A stretch of DNA of 64,000 nucleotides, taken from Myxocyprinus asiaticus (lineage: Eukaryota; Chordata; Actinopteri; Cypriniformes; Catostomidae). Shown here piece by piece: positions 11,031 through 22,346 of this stretch; the stretch's first letter is position 1; each line of letters starts with the position of its first letter. Below the pieces are notes generated by a model. The model was not told the origin of the DNA. It saw nothing but the letters and a program-made list of their open reading frames with translations, and did not search any database. Location of the stretch: the NCBI RefSeq assembly GCF_019703515.2, contig NC_059387.1, positions 35,934,877 to 35,998,876 of the forward strand. Direction: 5' to 3'. The translations under genes were made by a program, and so were the position numbers.

Positions 11031-11442
11031 GCCTGGGTATCTCTGCGAGTATTGACGCTGACTATCACCCCTGGAGTGCTGGGCGTGCTGAGTGACTCCA
11101 GCCAGGTCTCCTAAGCAACCAAATTGGCCCGGTTGCTAGGGAGGGTAGAGTCACATGGGGTAACCTCTTCGTGGTCGCTATAATGTGGTTCTCGCTCTCA
11201 ATGGGGCGTGTGGTAAGTTGTGTGTGGATCGTGGAGAGTAGCATGAGCCTCCACATGCTGTGAGTCTCCGCGGTGTCATGCACAACGAGTCACGAGATAA
11301 GATGCGCGGATTGACGGTCTCAGAAGCGGAGGCAACTGAGACTTGTCCTCCACCACCCGGATTGAGGTGAGTAACTGCGCCACCACGAGGACCTACTAAG
11401 TAGTGGGAATTGGGCATTCCAAATTGGGAGAAAAGGGGATAA

Positions 11443-11448
<6 letters not shown>
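11031..11448 (+). mobile_element. SINE family A, mixed-type body, with AT-expanded tail
   Basis: Head gcctgggtatctctgcgag, tail ggggataaaataat running into (AT)n. Its upstream half reads cgctataatgtgg (subfamily 1) and its downstream half tcaatggggcgtgtgg and gtgtcatgcacaacg (subfamily 2), so it is a chimera or an intermediate. Confidence 0.9.

Positions 11449-11494
<46 letters not shown>
11447..11494. repeat. (AT)n microsatellite on SINE tail
   Basis: About 24 AT units directly after the SINE tail; probably grew from the tail and the AT-rich target. Confidence 0.9.
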
Positions 11495-11498
<4 letters not shown>

Positions 11499-12086
11499 TA
11501 CAGCATTTATTAATCTTTGATATTGTTAGTTAATAAAAATAGTTTTGTTCATTGTTAGTTCATAGTGCATTAACTAATGTTAACAAATGGCACCTTATTG
11601 CAAAGTGTTACCAAAGTTTTAAAAAATCTGATATTTTTTAAAAACTTCACTCACAGTCGTGGTGGTCTAAAGGGCTCCTTTCTGTCATATGACAAAAAAA
11701 GCAACCTGCATGTAGATTACACCACATGATTTTGATTTGGTGGACAACATTTTTTCAAATAATAATATCTTAAAATTGTTTCACTGCTTATTTTCCTGAA
11801 GAAACAATAATAAAAGATTATTCTGCACTGCTTGTGCCAACATGTTTTTATTTTTTTTTCCAAGAATTCAATCATTTTACTGTCTCCAGACGGTTACACC
11901 ACTTGACATTTTTTACTTTAAGCCCCAGAAAAAATATCCTATGAATAATTAATAAAAAAAAAAAGGTTCGTCATAGTAGAGGTGTATTCAAGTAATTGTT
12001 TTGAGTGAATTGCATTTTAATGTATTTTTGAATAATTTAAGAGATGAGCGTCACAACATTGATTCTTCTCTCAATAACTGTTGAAG

Positions 12087-12222
12087 GTGATCGGGTTTCG
12101 TCTGCGTCTACATATTGATGGTTACTCAGAGTGCTATGACTTCTGGGTAAATGCTGATTCACCTGACATCAAACCAGCTGGATGGTGCGAGTCAACAGGC
12201 CATAAACTTCACCCACCCAAAG
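12087..12222 (+). CDS. l3mbtl4: L3MBTL4-like coding exon 5, end of MBT repeat 1
   Basis: Encodes 45 residues including RLRLHIDGYSECYDFW and GWCESTGHKLHPPK, closing MBT repeat 1. Two departures from the family pattern are visible: HIDGY where HFDGY is usual, and IKPAGWC where IHPVGWC is usual. MBT1 is not the main methyl-lysine pocket in L3MBTL1, so these changes may be tolerated (inference). Acceptor tgttgaag is weak in pyrimidines; donor gttcat is also weak. Confidence 0.93.
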
Positions 12223-12416
12223 GTTCATTAGTTCTGCTTGATTAATCTCCATTGTCATCCCAAACATAATCACTATGACATTAATAAAGACATGCATTGG
12301 AAGAACACTGTCATTTTTCATTCTGCACATGCGATTGTAGCTAAAATATATATATATTGTAAATTTTTCGGTCAGGTTGACTCTTACGCTTCATTCTTTC
12401 TCTTTTCTGTCATCAG

Positions 12417-12508
12417 GTCACAAGCTGAATGAGTTTACCTGGAAGAAATATCTGGAGTCTTGTAACGCTCAAGCTGCACCAAAGATTCTCTTCAAATCCC
12501 AAAGCAGT
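12417..12508 (+). CDS. l3mbtl4: L3MBTL4-like coding exon 6, start of MBT repeat 2
   Basis: Acceptor tgtcatcag, donor gtaagt. Encodes the arm of MBT repeat 2: FTWKKYLESCNAQAAPKILF. Separated from exon 5 by only 194 nt. Phase enters with two bases completing a glycine codon and leaves in phase 0. Confidence 0.95.
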
Positions 12509-12719
12509 GTAAGTCATCTGACCAGCATCTCCTGTCATTCATCAGAGCTGTGAAATGACAATGGTCCTGCTGGGAGTTTTATTGCGTTATTTAGACGAGC
12601 CAAGACGCCTTTGACACATACAGACATTCTGAACACAGTCAAAGCGACAGTAGATCTGATGTTAATGAGCTCTGTCATGTTTTTTTTTTGTTTTAAATCA
12701 CGCGTCTCTCTTTAAACAG

Positions 12720-12871
12720 ACTTCAAACTCCTCGACATTTGAAGTGGGGATGAAGTTGGAGGCGGTGGACAGGAAGAACCCGTGTCTGGTGTGTGTGGCT
12801 AGCATCGCAGATATCGTGGACAATCGATTCCTGGTTCATTTTGACAACTGGGACGACACTTACGACTACTG
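12720..12871 (+). CDS. l3mbtl4: L3MBTL4-like coding exon 7, MBT repeat 2 with methyl-lysine cage
   Basis: Encodes the barrel of MBT repeat 2. The residues equivalent to the L3MBTL1 pocket (D355, N358, F379, W382, Y386) are all present: D and N in AVDRKNP, and F, W and Y in HFDNWDDTYDYW. In L3MBTL1 this pocket binds mono- and dimethyl-lysine by cavity insertion, so the product should still be a lower-methyl-lysine reader. Acceptor tttaaacag, donor gtgaga; the exon ends inside the last tryptophan codon. Confidence 0.96.
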
Positions 12872-13048
12872 GTGAGAAACTCCTCAAAACTGACACTTGA
12901 TCTCAGTTTATAAAACTCAGTAACATGATGCTTATTAACATGTCATCTTTATATTGTTATTGGGGGAAGTAGTTTTGAAACGTAAGGTTAAATTAGATTT
13001 GGAAATTTTACTTCTGAAATGTATATTTGTGTATAATATGTATATATA

Positions 13049-14295
13049 CACTGTATTGCCAAAGGTATTCGCTCACCCATCCAAATAATTAAATTCAGGT
13101 GTTCCAATCACTTCCATGGCCACAGGTGTATAAAATGAAGCACCTAGGCATGCAGACTGCTTCTACAAACATTTGTGAAAGAATGGGCCGCTCTCAGGAG
13201 CTCAGTGAATTCCAGCGTGGTACTGTGATAGGATGCCACCTGTGCAACAAGTCCAGTCGTGAAATTTCCTCACTACTAAATATTCCACAGTCAACTGTCA
13301 GTGGTATTATAACAAAGTAGAAGCGATTGGGAATGACAGCAACTCAGCCACGAAGTGGTAGGCCACGTAAAATGACAGAGCGGGGTCAGCGGATGCTGAG
13401 GCGCATAGTGCGCAGAGGTCGCCAACTTTCTGCAGAGTCAATCGCTACAGACCTCCAAAGTTCATGTGGCCTTCAGATTAGCTCAAGAACAGTGCGTAGA
13501 GAGCTTCATGGAATGGGTTTCCATGGCCGAGCAGCTGCATCCAAGCCATACATCACCAAGTGCAATGCAAAGCGTCGGATGCAGTGGTGTAAAGCACGCC
13601 GCCACTGGACTCTAGAGCAGTGGAGACGCGTTCTCTGGAGTGACGAATCACGCTTCTCCATCTGGCAATCTGATGGACGAGTCTGGGTTTGGCAGTTGCC
13701 AGGAGAACGGTACTTGTCTGACTGCATTGTGCCAACTGTGAAGTTTGGTGGAGGGGGATTATGGTGTGGGGTTGTTTTTCAGGAGCTGGGCTTGGCCCCT
13801 TAGTTCCAGTGAAAGGAACTCTGAATGCTTCAGCATACCAAGAGATTTTGGACAATTCCATGCTCCCAACTTTGTGGGAACAGTTTGGGGATGGCCCCTT
13901 CCTGTTCCAACATGACTGCGCACCAGTGCACAAAGCAAGGTCCATAAAGACATGGATGAGTGAGTTTGGTGTGGAAGAACTTGACTGGTCTGCACAGAGT
14001 CCTGACCTCAACCCGATAGAGCACCTTTGGGATGAATTCGAGCGAAGACTGCGAGCCAGGCCTTCTCGTCCAACATCAGTGTCTGACCTCACAAATGCGC
14101 TTCTGGAAGAATGGTCAAAAATTCCCATAAACACACTCCTAAACCTTGTGGAAAGCCTTCCCAGAAGAGTTGAAGCTGTTATAGCTGCAAAGGGTGGGCC
14201 GACGTCATATTAAACCCTATGGATTAAGAATGGGATGTCACTTAAGTTCATATGCGTCTAAAGGCAGATGAGCGAATACTTTTGGCAATATAGTG
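13049..14295 (+). mobile_element. Tc1-like DNA transposon, 1,247 bp, TA target site
   Basis: Inverted ends CACTGTATTGCCAAAGGTAT and the reverse complement of TACTTTTGGCAATATAGTG, with TA at 13047-13048 and 14296-14297. Holds one transposase gene with two lesions (next entry). The low divergence of the ends and of the coding region suggests a young copy. Sits in the intron between coding exons 7 and 8. Confidence 0.96.
13183..14213 (+). pseudogene. Tc1-like transposase, one stop and one frameshift
   Basis: Start MGRSQELSEFQRG gives the N-terminal helix-turn-helix (VIGCHLCNKSSREISSLL, then GRPRKMTERGQR with the GRPR hook). The DDE triad is readable: D in WSDESRF (13642), D in [11 protein letters not shown] (13914), E in [10 protein letters not shown] (14019). 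Breaks: TAG at 13318-13320, where family members usually have TGG, and a missing base in the G run at 13753-13757, after which the frame resumes at 13761. Both are single-base changes. It would encode a cut-and-paste transposase; as read it makes none. Confidence 0.93.
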
Positions 14296-15351
14296 TATGT
14301 ATTTGTGTTAATTTCACTAACAAAGAAGTACTATGGGTCCTCCATGGGTCTTGTTTTTTTAACATGGCGCAATTGTACTAGCATGCTTTTTTACGGCTAT
14401 GAAACTACCTGATGCATGATATATGATACTGTTTTTTTTTTACCTTATTAATTACCATATTCATGCTCAATATTTGCATTTGTACCTATAGTGCACATTC
14501 TGTTGTACATGAATATAGTAAGCATCCAATATTGTACAATGGTACCGCCATAGTACTATATGTAGGGGTTATTGCTTTATTCATGGATTAACTTTTAAAT
14601 TAAATGTCTTTGATACTGTATGTGTGGCAATTTATCATATATCATTGATGTATGATAATCTGACCAAGCAATATCTACTCCAATTCATACATTAAACAAT
14701 ATAAATGAATAGCATTTCTTTCTTTTTTTTTTTGTTTTGTTTTGTAAAGAAATTCATTCATAGGCACAATTTGTATTTGTATATAAAACTAATTTTATCT
14801 GGTGGCCAAACAGAGCTGAATATGCAAAAAAGATGTCTCTGATATCCTGTGAATCCTAAATAAGGTATGTGAGTGTATCAGAGATAATCCTAGAGTTCTG
14901 ATTGGGTTCTGGAGGACGATTAATATTCGACACTTGCGCTCAGACTATAAGAGATCACAAGAGTCTCTCCAGCATTGATTAACACATGAAGATCTTTATT
15001 AATGTGTGATAAGTGTTCACATGCAGCGAATGCACTGTATGTAATGTGTGTGTTTGTAAATGAACACACATCACCAGCAAGGATTTAGTGATTCAAATGT
15101 GTGACACATTGCTGCAGAATTTACCCATGCACGCTCTAAAGAGAGGAAGACGAGGAGGATGTAAAATTAGAGTCGTCCGTACACTGAGCAGGTAGAAATG
15201 GATTATTGCATCCAAGCGTCACTTTAACACAACATAAGTCTGTGATTCTGTGTTATTGCAGATCAGTACTACACAACCACCACACAAAACCACATTCTGT
15301 CTCTCACCTGTCAATCATTCATTTAAGCATTTGTTTTTGTGTTCTTCTCAG
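14296..15351. other. Unassigned AT-rich intron sequence
   Basis: Runs of T near 14431 and 14722. No exon or known repeat recognised before exon 8. Confidence 0.45.
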
Positions 15352-15428
15352 GTGTGATGCGACAAGTCCTCATATTCACCCGGTGGGCTGGTGTCAAGAT
15401 CACGGGCGGCCGCTCACAGCACCTCAGG
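15352..15428 (+). CDS. l3mbtl4: L3MBTL4-like coding exon 8, end of MBT repeat 2
   Basis: Acceptor cttctcag, donor gtgagg. Encodes CDATSPHIHPVGWCQDHGRPLTAPQ, the C-terminal strand of MBT repeat 2, with the family signature HPVGWC. The preceding 2.5-kb intron carries a Tc1-like transposon; the following 6.5-kb intron carries a SINE, a Tc1 fossil and the antisense LINE. Confidence 0.95.
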
Positions 15429-15708
15429 GTGAGGAACAAAACATAAAAACACCTTGTATTACACCTGATGAGTGTCATGCCATTCAGTTTACTGATAAAC
15501 ATTCTCAGGTCTGACCCCCGAATTAACTATAAAACACAGAATGTCACGGATTTTGACTTATTTGTGCTAAAAATGAATGTTTGAATGCACAATTGTTCAA
15601 ATTAAAACCTTAATATGAACCAGTGTGATTATTAAACCACAAAAGGTGCGATTTAATGAAATAAATATACAGTCTGTATGTGCTGCACGTTTTAAAGTGA
15701 ATGTGTGA

Positions 15709-16094
15709 GGGGGTCGAATCCAGGGCGTGCTGAGTGACTCCAGTCAGGTCTCCTAAGCAACCAAATTGGCCCGGTTGCTAGGGAGGGTAGAGTCACATGG
15801 GGTAACCACCTCGTGGTCGCTATAATGTGGTTCTCGCTCTTGGTGGGGCACGTGGTGAGTTGTGCGTGGATGCCGCGGAGAATAGTGCAAAGCCTCCACA
15901 CGCACTATGTCTCCGTGGTAACGTGCTCCACAAGCCACGTGATAAGATGCGTGGATTGACTGTCTCAGATGCGGAGGCAACTGAGATTTGTCTTCCGCCA
16001 CTTGGATTGAGGCGAATCACTACGCCACCACGAGGACCTACTAAGTAGTGGGAATTGGGCATTCCAAATTGGGGAGAAAAGGGGAGAAAATCCA
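15709..16094 (+). mobile_element. SINE family A, 5'-truncated, perfect 15-bp TSD
   Basis: Starts inside the head at gggggtcgaatccaggg, keeping the B box but lacking the A box. Flanked by aaagtgaatgtgtga at 15694-15708 and 16095-16109. The intact duplication around a truncated head shows that the truncation happened at insertion. Subfamily 1. Confidence 0.94.
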
Positions 16095-16587
16095 AAAGTG
16101 AATGTGTGAAGCTGAACATTTATACACTGAAAACATCTTATAGTGAGCATCACACGTGCTCTTGTGTGTAGTAGATGAAAGAGAGCAGAGTGCGCATTCA
16201 CCTTGAAGCACGCAGCACATACCGACTTATATATTTACAAATAGATATATGAATATAGAATCAATTCAATCACAGTGTTTTTGCAGTTCAATAATCACCC
16301 TGGGACCTGTGACCAGCTTTTCTGGAGATGATTAACTTTCGTCAAAAACTGCGATGGGAGAAACGTGCCTCGAGTTGTTCCTGGTAGGCTACTCAGCCTT
16401 ACAGGCTCCATTTGGTTAGGATTAGGGATGGGGGTGACAAAAACACACAGAAATGAAAGGTCTTCTCACAGTTTTCCATCAAAATAAAAGCTCGATTTAA
16501 ATGGGGGGGAAAAATGACAGAAATATATCTATTCTATATAGTTATGTAATATTTACTGTAATAATAATAGTACTACTACTACTAATA

Positions 16588-17641
16588 ACACAATGTTCCC
16601 CAAAGACAAATTGGAAGGATTTTAGGTATTTCACCCTCTACAGTGCACAGTATAGTTAAAAGATTCAAGGAATCTGGTCAAATCTCGGTGCGTAAAGGAC
16701 AAGATGAAAACCACTTCTGAATGCGCATGATCTCTGATCCCTCAGACGTCACTGTCTTAAAAAACATCATTCATCTGTAATGGATATCATGAACATGGGC
16801 TTGGGATTACTTTAGTAAACCTTTGTTACTCAACACCACTCGCTGCTGCATCCACAGATGAAAGTTAAGACTTTACTATGTAAAGGAGAAGCCATACATC
16901 AACACTGTCTAGAAGCTCTGCCGACTTCTCTGGGCTCGGTCTCATCTGAGATGGAAAGTAGAACAGTGGAACTGTGTTTTTTGGTCCAAAGAGGAAAAGG
17001 ACCATCCAAGCTGTTATCAGCGTCAGGTCCAAAAGCCAGTGTCTATGAGGGCACTATTAATGCGGACAGATATGTAAAAATTTTGGAGAAGCATATACTG
17101 CCATCCAGCACTGTCTTTTCCAGGGACGTCCTGGAATGTTCAGCAGGACAACTTCAAACCACATACTGGCCGAATAAGCAGAGTGTGCGGGTGCTAGATT
17201 GGCATGCCTGCAGTCCTGACCATCTCCAATTGAGAATGTGTGGTGCATTATTAAGCACATCATCCGGCAACGAAGACCCCGTACAATTGTGCAGCTAAAG
17301 AACTACATAATGGACGATTGGGGGAAAATTCCACTTTCTAAACTTAACAAACTTGTGTCTTCAGTACCCAAATGCTTAATAAGTGTTATTAGAAGAAATG
17401 GTGATGTTACACAGTTACACTCGATTGTCTCAACTTTTTTGGAGCGTGTTGCAATCATCTGATTTGAAATGACTGTATATTAAAAGTAAAAAACAATTAA
17501 ATTCACAAGAAAAAACATCATATAATGTGTAGTTGTAGTGTTTTAAATATAGCAAAGGGTGAATATAATTTACAAATAACTCCTTTTTGTTTTTATTAGC
17601 ATTTTTCACACTGTCCCAACGTTTTGGGAATTGGGGTTGTA
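16588..17641 (+). pseudogene. Fossil Tc1/mariner-like element and transposase
   Basis: Conceptual pieces LGRILGISPSTVHSIVKRF (helix-turn-helix) at about 16610-16670, then WVFWSKEE-like and CSPDHLQ-like remnants at 16950-17230, with many stops and frameshifts. Right end cactgtcccaacgttttggg resembles a Tc1-type inverted end. The left end was not found. Much older than the copy at 13049. Confidence 0.75.
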
Positions 17642-19015
17642 CTAAAAAAAAGTGCTTTTGTACCATTTGTTTAATTCAAAACAACATTTTTCTTTTGTTA
17701 ATGTGTATCTTTAACTACACGTCAGTGAGTCAATAATGGCTCTGACAGATCCAGCAAGTAATTCGTTAGATTAATTAAATAAACAAATAACTTTGTTAGT
17801 TTGAGAGTCTTTTTGAGCGATTCATTAAAAGAACCGTCTCATATGAGTCACTCGTTTGTGAACCTGACTGTTCGCACTGTGTGTTTGTTGTTATGTGCTG
17901 ACAGTGAATGATTGGATGTTCATTATGAGTCTTAGTATTTAGCAGCACAGTCGTTTGAAGTGATTACATTCAATTCAGACTGTAAACTTGCAGCTTGTGT
18001 AAAAATATAATGCTCTTTACTGTCACACAGTGTTGCTGCTAAATAGCCTTGCAAGAAGCACAGAAGATTGTCTGAAGAACGCTGGACATTAAGTTCAAGC
18101 AAATTTTTTGTGCATGTGTCTGGTGTGGCTTAAAAAAACAGTTTTAGTTTGACTAGACTAGATTCAGATTTCATCCTATCATCTTGTTTTGTCCACTGCT
18201 TTATACTGGTGTTGGCTATATTTATATTCAGACTCATTTATTTCACTGGAATACACCCGTTTCTGACCTTGATAATTCGCCACAAATGATTGTCAAGCTT
18301 TAATTAGCCTGAGCTGATTTCACACATAAACACACACACAGACACATCAGCTGTTTTATAGACCTGTTCAAATATATTACAGTATGTAAACGGAAGACTT
18401 TTAATAGAAAAACAGACATTTCTTGCTCTTTTGAAATAATATTATGAAATCTTTTGTCGTATTATGAGATTATATATAGAGAGAGAGAGAGAGATTTTGA
18501 GAAGAAATAAAGATACATTTCTGGTGTCAACATTATTTGGACTTAAAACCTTTGTTTTGTTGGACAAGAAAATTAGCTTCGCACAATGTGACCCCCATTG
18601 GGTTTTCGACCATTGGAAACCATTCAAATTTAACAGTTTAAGCATGGAGCCACATTGAGAGCCTCATATCTCTGTACATTTACCATGTAGGGCCCTAAAA
18701 ATGAAGATACTGAAAGTAATGTTTGTTTTGAACCAGAATATAAATGGATATTACGATATCTTCTATACTTCTGGAGTTATAGACACTCCAACTTGAAAAT
18801 TGTAATTTGAACCCCCTCGACAAAACAATGGATTACTCAGTAAATGTTGATCAATGGCATTTCATATTTTGGCTTTCATAATCATTTGTGTTTATCTTTC
18901 ACCAATGAAAAAATGATCAAAAAACAAAATTTGGAGACAGGGACCTCTGGTTGAATTGACAGATTGACCCTGTAATGATTCTCGTACAAGAAACCTTTAC
19001 TTATTTTGGGCAAAA
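17642..19015. other. Unassigned intron sequence
   Basis: Short GA run at 18478-18493. The part from 18555 to 19010 is denser in mixed-composition sequence and could be an unrecognised repeat; no coding frame stands out. Confidence 0.4.
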
Positions 19016-21840
19016 TGTCAGAATCTGAATGAGCTTTATTGCTAAGTATGCTTACACATACAAGGAAATTGTCTTCCAGTGTACAACAATACAAAAACAG
19101 CAGCAAGACATAGATAATAATAAAAATAAAAAATAAACCTAATTATACACATACGTACAGACACACACATACATACACATGGGTAGTGCAAATCTAATAC
19201 AATCTGTTTTTCTCAGAGGAATGTAATGGCAGAAGAGGTTGGATGTGTTGGATAAATATAAGAAAGACTAAACTGTGTATTGCACATAATTATTGCTCAA
19301 TGGGGCAATTTAACTGTTCATGAGATGGATAGCCTGAGGGAAAAAACTGTTCCTGTGCCTGACGGTTCTGGTGCTCAGAGCTCTGAAGCGTCGGCCAGAA
19401 GGCAACAGTTCAAAAATGTAGTGGGCAGGGTGAGTGGGGTCCAGAGTGATTTTTACAGCCTTTTTCCTCACTCTGGAAGTGTATAGTTCTTGAAGGAGGG
19501 GCAGGGGGCAACCAATAATCCTCTCAGCAGTCCGAATTGTCCTTTGTATTCTTCTGATGTCTGATTTCATAGCTGAACCAAACCAGACAGTTACTGAAGT
19601 GCAGAGGACAGACTCAATGACTGCTGAGTAGAACTGTATCAGCAGCACCTGTGGCAGGTTACATTTTCTCAGCTGGCGAAGGAAGTACAACCTCTGCTGG
19701 GCCTTTTTCACAATGGAGTCAATGTGGGTCTCCCACTTCAGGTCCTGAGAGATGGTAGTGCCCAGGAACCTGAATGACTCCACTGCTGCCACAGTGCTGT
19801 TTAGAATGGTGAGGGGGGGTCAGTGTTGGGGTGTTCCTCCTAAAGTCCACAATGATCTCCACCGTTTTGAGTGTGTTCAGCTCAAGGTTGTTTTGACTGC
19901 ACCAGACAGCCAGCTGTTCAACCTCCCTTCTGTATGCAGACCCATCGTCATCTCGGATGAGGCCGATGACAGTGGTGTAATCTGCAAACTTCAGGAGCTT
20001 GACAAAGGGGTCCTTGGCGATGCAGTCACTGGTGTAGAGGGAGAAGGGTAGTGGGGGGGCACCAGTGCTGATTGTACAGGTGCTAGAAGTGAGTTTCCCT
20101 GTCTCACAAGCTGCTGCCTGTCCGTCAGAAAGCTGGTAATCCACTGACAGATAGACATGGGAACAGAGAGTTGGTGTAATTTATTCTGGAGTATAGCTGG
20201 AATGATGGTGTTGAAAGCTGAACTGAAGTCCACAAAAAGGATCCTTGCATATGTTCCTGGTCTGTCCAGATGTTGCAGGATATGATGCAATCCCATGTTG
20301 ACTGCATCATCCACAGACCTGTTTGCTCGATAAGCAAATTGAAGGGGATCTAGAAAGGGTCCAGTGATGTTCTTCAGGTGGGCCAACACCAGTCTCTCAA
20401 ATGATTTCATGAACACAGACGTCAGGGCGACAGGTCTGTAGTCATTAAGTCCTGTGATTTTTGGTTTCTTTGGGACGGGAATAATGATTGAGCGTTTGAA
20501 GCAGCATGGGACTTCACACTGCTCCAGTAATCTATTGAAGATCTGTGTGAAGATGGGGGCCAGCTGGTTAGCACAGGATCGAATACACGCTGGTGAGATG
20601 CCATCTGGGCCTGAAGCCTTCCTCGTCTTTTGTTTCCGAAAGACGTGGCTCACATCATTTTCACAGATCTTAAGTGCAGGTTGAGTGGGAGGAGGGGAGT
20701 TGCAAGAGGTGTTGATGTTTGTGTGAAGTGAAGCTCAGAGTGGGTGTGGGGTGTGAGATTGGGCCTTTCAAATCTACAATAGAACACATTCAGGTCGTCA
20801 GCCAGTTGTTGGTCCACCACAGGTTTGGGGGTAGGAGTCCTGTAATCCATAAGTTGTTTCATGCCACTCCACACTGATGCAAGGTCGTTAGCTGAAAACT
20901 TGTTTTTCAGCTTCTCAGAGTATCTTCTTTTAGCCACTCTGATTTCCTTATTCAGTGTGTTCCTGGCCTTATTGTACAAGACTTTATCCCCACCCCTGTA
21001 AGCATCCTCTTTGGCCTGACGAAGCTGCCTGAGCTCTGCTGTAAACCATGGTTTGTCATTGTTGAACTTTAAATAAGTCCTAGTAGAAATGCACATATCC
21101 TCACAGAAACTGATATATGATGTAACAGTACCTGTGAGCTCCTCCAGGTCTGTGGCTGCAGCCTCAAAAACACTCCAATCCGTGCAATCGAAGCAGGCTT
21201 GTAGTTCCCACTCTGCTTCATTGGTCCATCGCTTTACAGTCCTTACTACAGGTTTAGCTGATTTTAATTTCTGCCTGTAGGTTGGAAGAAGATGAACCAG
21301 ACAGTGATCAGAGAGTCCCAAACCTGCTCTAGGAACAGAGCGATATGCATCCTTTATTGTTGTGTAGCAGTGAGCCAGTATGTTCCTGTCTCTGGTTGGG
21401 CATGTAATGTGCTGTTTGTATTTGGGCAGTTCATGTGTGAGATTTGCTTTGTTAAATCCCCAAGAACAATAATAACTGAGTCCGGGTATTGTTGTTCTGT
21501 GTCTGTAATTTGATCAGCCAGCTGTTGCCGCGCTGTGTTCAAACACACGTTTGGTGCTGTATACACACTCACCAGAATAAACGAGGAAAACACCCGCGGC
21601 GAGTAGAAAGGCTTACAGTTAATAAAGAGTGCTTCCAAATTAGGACAGCACATCTTCTTTAACATTGTTACATCTGTACACCAACTTTCATTGATATAAA
21701 AGCATGTTCCACCGCCTCACGTTTTCCCCGTTAAATCCGCGATGCAATCCGCTCTGAACAGCTGAAAGCCCGGCAGATGTAACGCGCTGTCCAGAATGGC
21801 TTCACTCAGCCAGGTTTCTGTGAAGCACAAGGCAGCAGAG
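19016..21840 (-). mobile_element. L2/CR1-like non-LTR retrotransposon, 5'-truncated, antisense to gene
   Basis: Read on the - strand: end of an endonuclease domain (about 21650-21350, with YPDSVIIVLGDL), linker (21320-20650), reverse transcriptase (20650-19960) and C-terminal region (19790-19310, ending SFFPQAIHLMN). The right end (5' of the element) stops inside the endonuclease. The family call rests on the jockey/CR1/L2-type RT and the C-terminal SGRRFRALSTRT block, from memory. Confidence 0.88.
19310..21665 (-). pseudogene. LINE ORF2-type polyprotein remnant (endonuclease and RT)
   Basis: RT motifs visible: ARKASGPDGI-type (here TRKASGPDGISPACI), IPVPKKPKITGLNDYRPVALTS, FVDFSSAFNTIIP and QGNSLL. 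The active-site motif, normally FADD, reads FADY because GAC is TAC (+ strand 19977-19979), so a catalytic aspartate is lost. Frames break near 21330, 20650, 19990 and 19790. Non-functional. Confidence 0.88.
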
Positions 21841-21927
21841 GTTGAAAAGTCCTTGTTTGTGCGGGTGAGGATGTGTGTGTGTATAATTCATATTCTGATG
21901 AGTGTAAATTGTTGATGTGTTTTGTAG

Positions 21928-22013
21928 GACACCCCAATCCAGAGCATTTCATCTGGGAGGACTACATGGAAGACACTGGTGCATCTGCTGCTCCGAGTCA
22001 AGCGTTCTGTATG
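21928..22013 (+). CDS. l3mbtl4: L3MBTL4-like coding exon 9, start of MBT repeat 3
   Basis: Acceptor ttttgtag, donor gtgtgt. Encodes GHPNPEHFIWEDYMEDTGASAAPSQAF, the arm of MBT repeat 3. It lies about 90 bp downstream of the 5'-truncated LINE. The next intron is only 89 bp, the shortest in the gene. Confidence 0.93.
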
Positions 22014-22102
22014 GTGTGTGTTTCACAATGACTCTGCATCATTGAAGAGTTCAATATTGAAGAGTGTTGTGGAGTTTCTGACGGTGTGTTGTGTGCTTGT
22101 AG

Positions 22103-22213
22103 AGAGCTCCACACGGCTTCCAGGTGAACATGAAGTTGGAGGCGGTAGACAGACGAAACCCGATGCTCATCCGAGTGGCCACCATCACAGACACTGAAGA
22201 CTACAGAGTAAAA
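22103..22213 (+). CDS. l3mbtl4: L3MBTL4-like coding exon 10, MBT repeat 3 core
   Basis: 111 nt, 37 codons, phase 0 at both ends. Encodes APHGFQVNMKLEAVDRRNPMLIRVATITDTEDYRVK in pattern: PHGF, MKLEAVD, RNP and RVATI match MBT repeat 3 of L3MBTL proteins. Acceptor gtgcttgtag, donor gtgaga. Confidence 0.94.
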
Positions 22214-22346
22214 GTGAGAAAGAACATTTCACTGTTTAGAAAAGCCTTAGAAACATGTTCTTGTAGCCTCTGCTCAACTAGCAGCTGAATATTTCCAGAC
22301 ATATTTCCCAAACGCTGCTCTGTAGTTTTCTTCCTCCACTTACCAG

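Larger units (their letters stand above)
10941..11612. mobile_element. Palindromic MITE nested in dispersed repeat, itself carrying a SINE
   Basis: Same family as 6343-6644; right end gcaccttattgcaaagtgttacc, left end ccacttttcaataaggttac. Split by the SINE at 11031-11448 plus an AT microsatellite. Confidence 0.75.
10630..11945 (+). repeat. Unclassified dispersed repeat, copy 1 (interrupted)
   Basis: Matches the reverse complement of 33000-33620. Shared landmarks: accaccacatgattttgatttggtgg against the 33200 region, gcactgcttgtgccaacatg, and a gaccggttgcaccac-type motif near 11890. Copy 1 is split at 10941-11612 by a MITE; copy 2 is continuous at the matching point. No coding frame. Confidence 0.75.
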
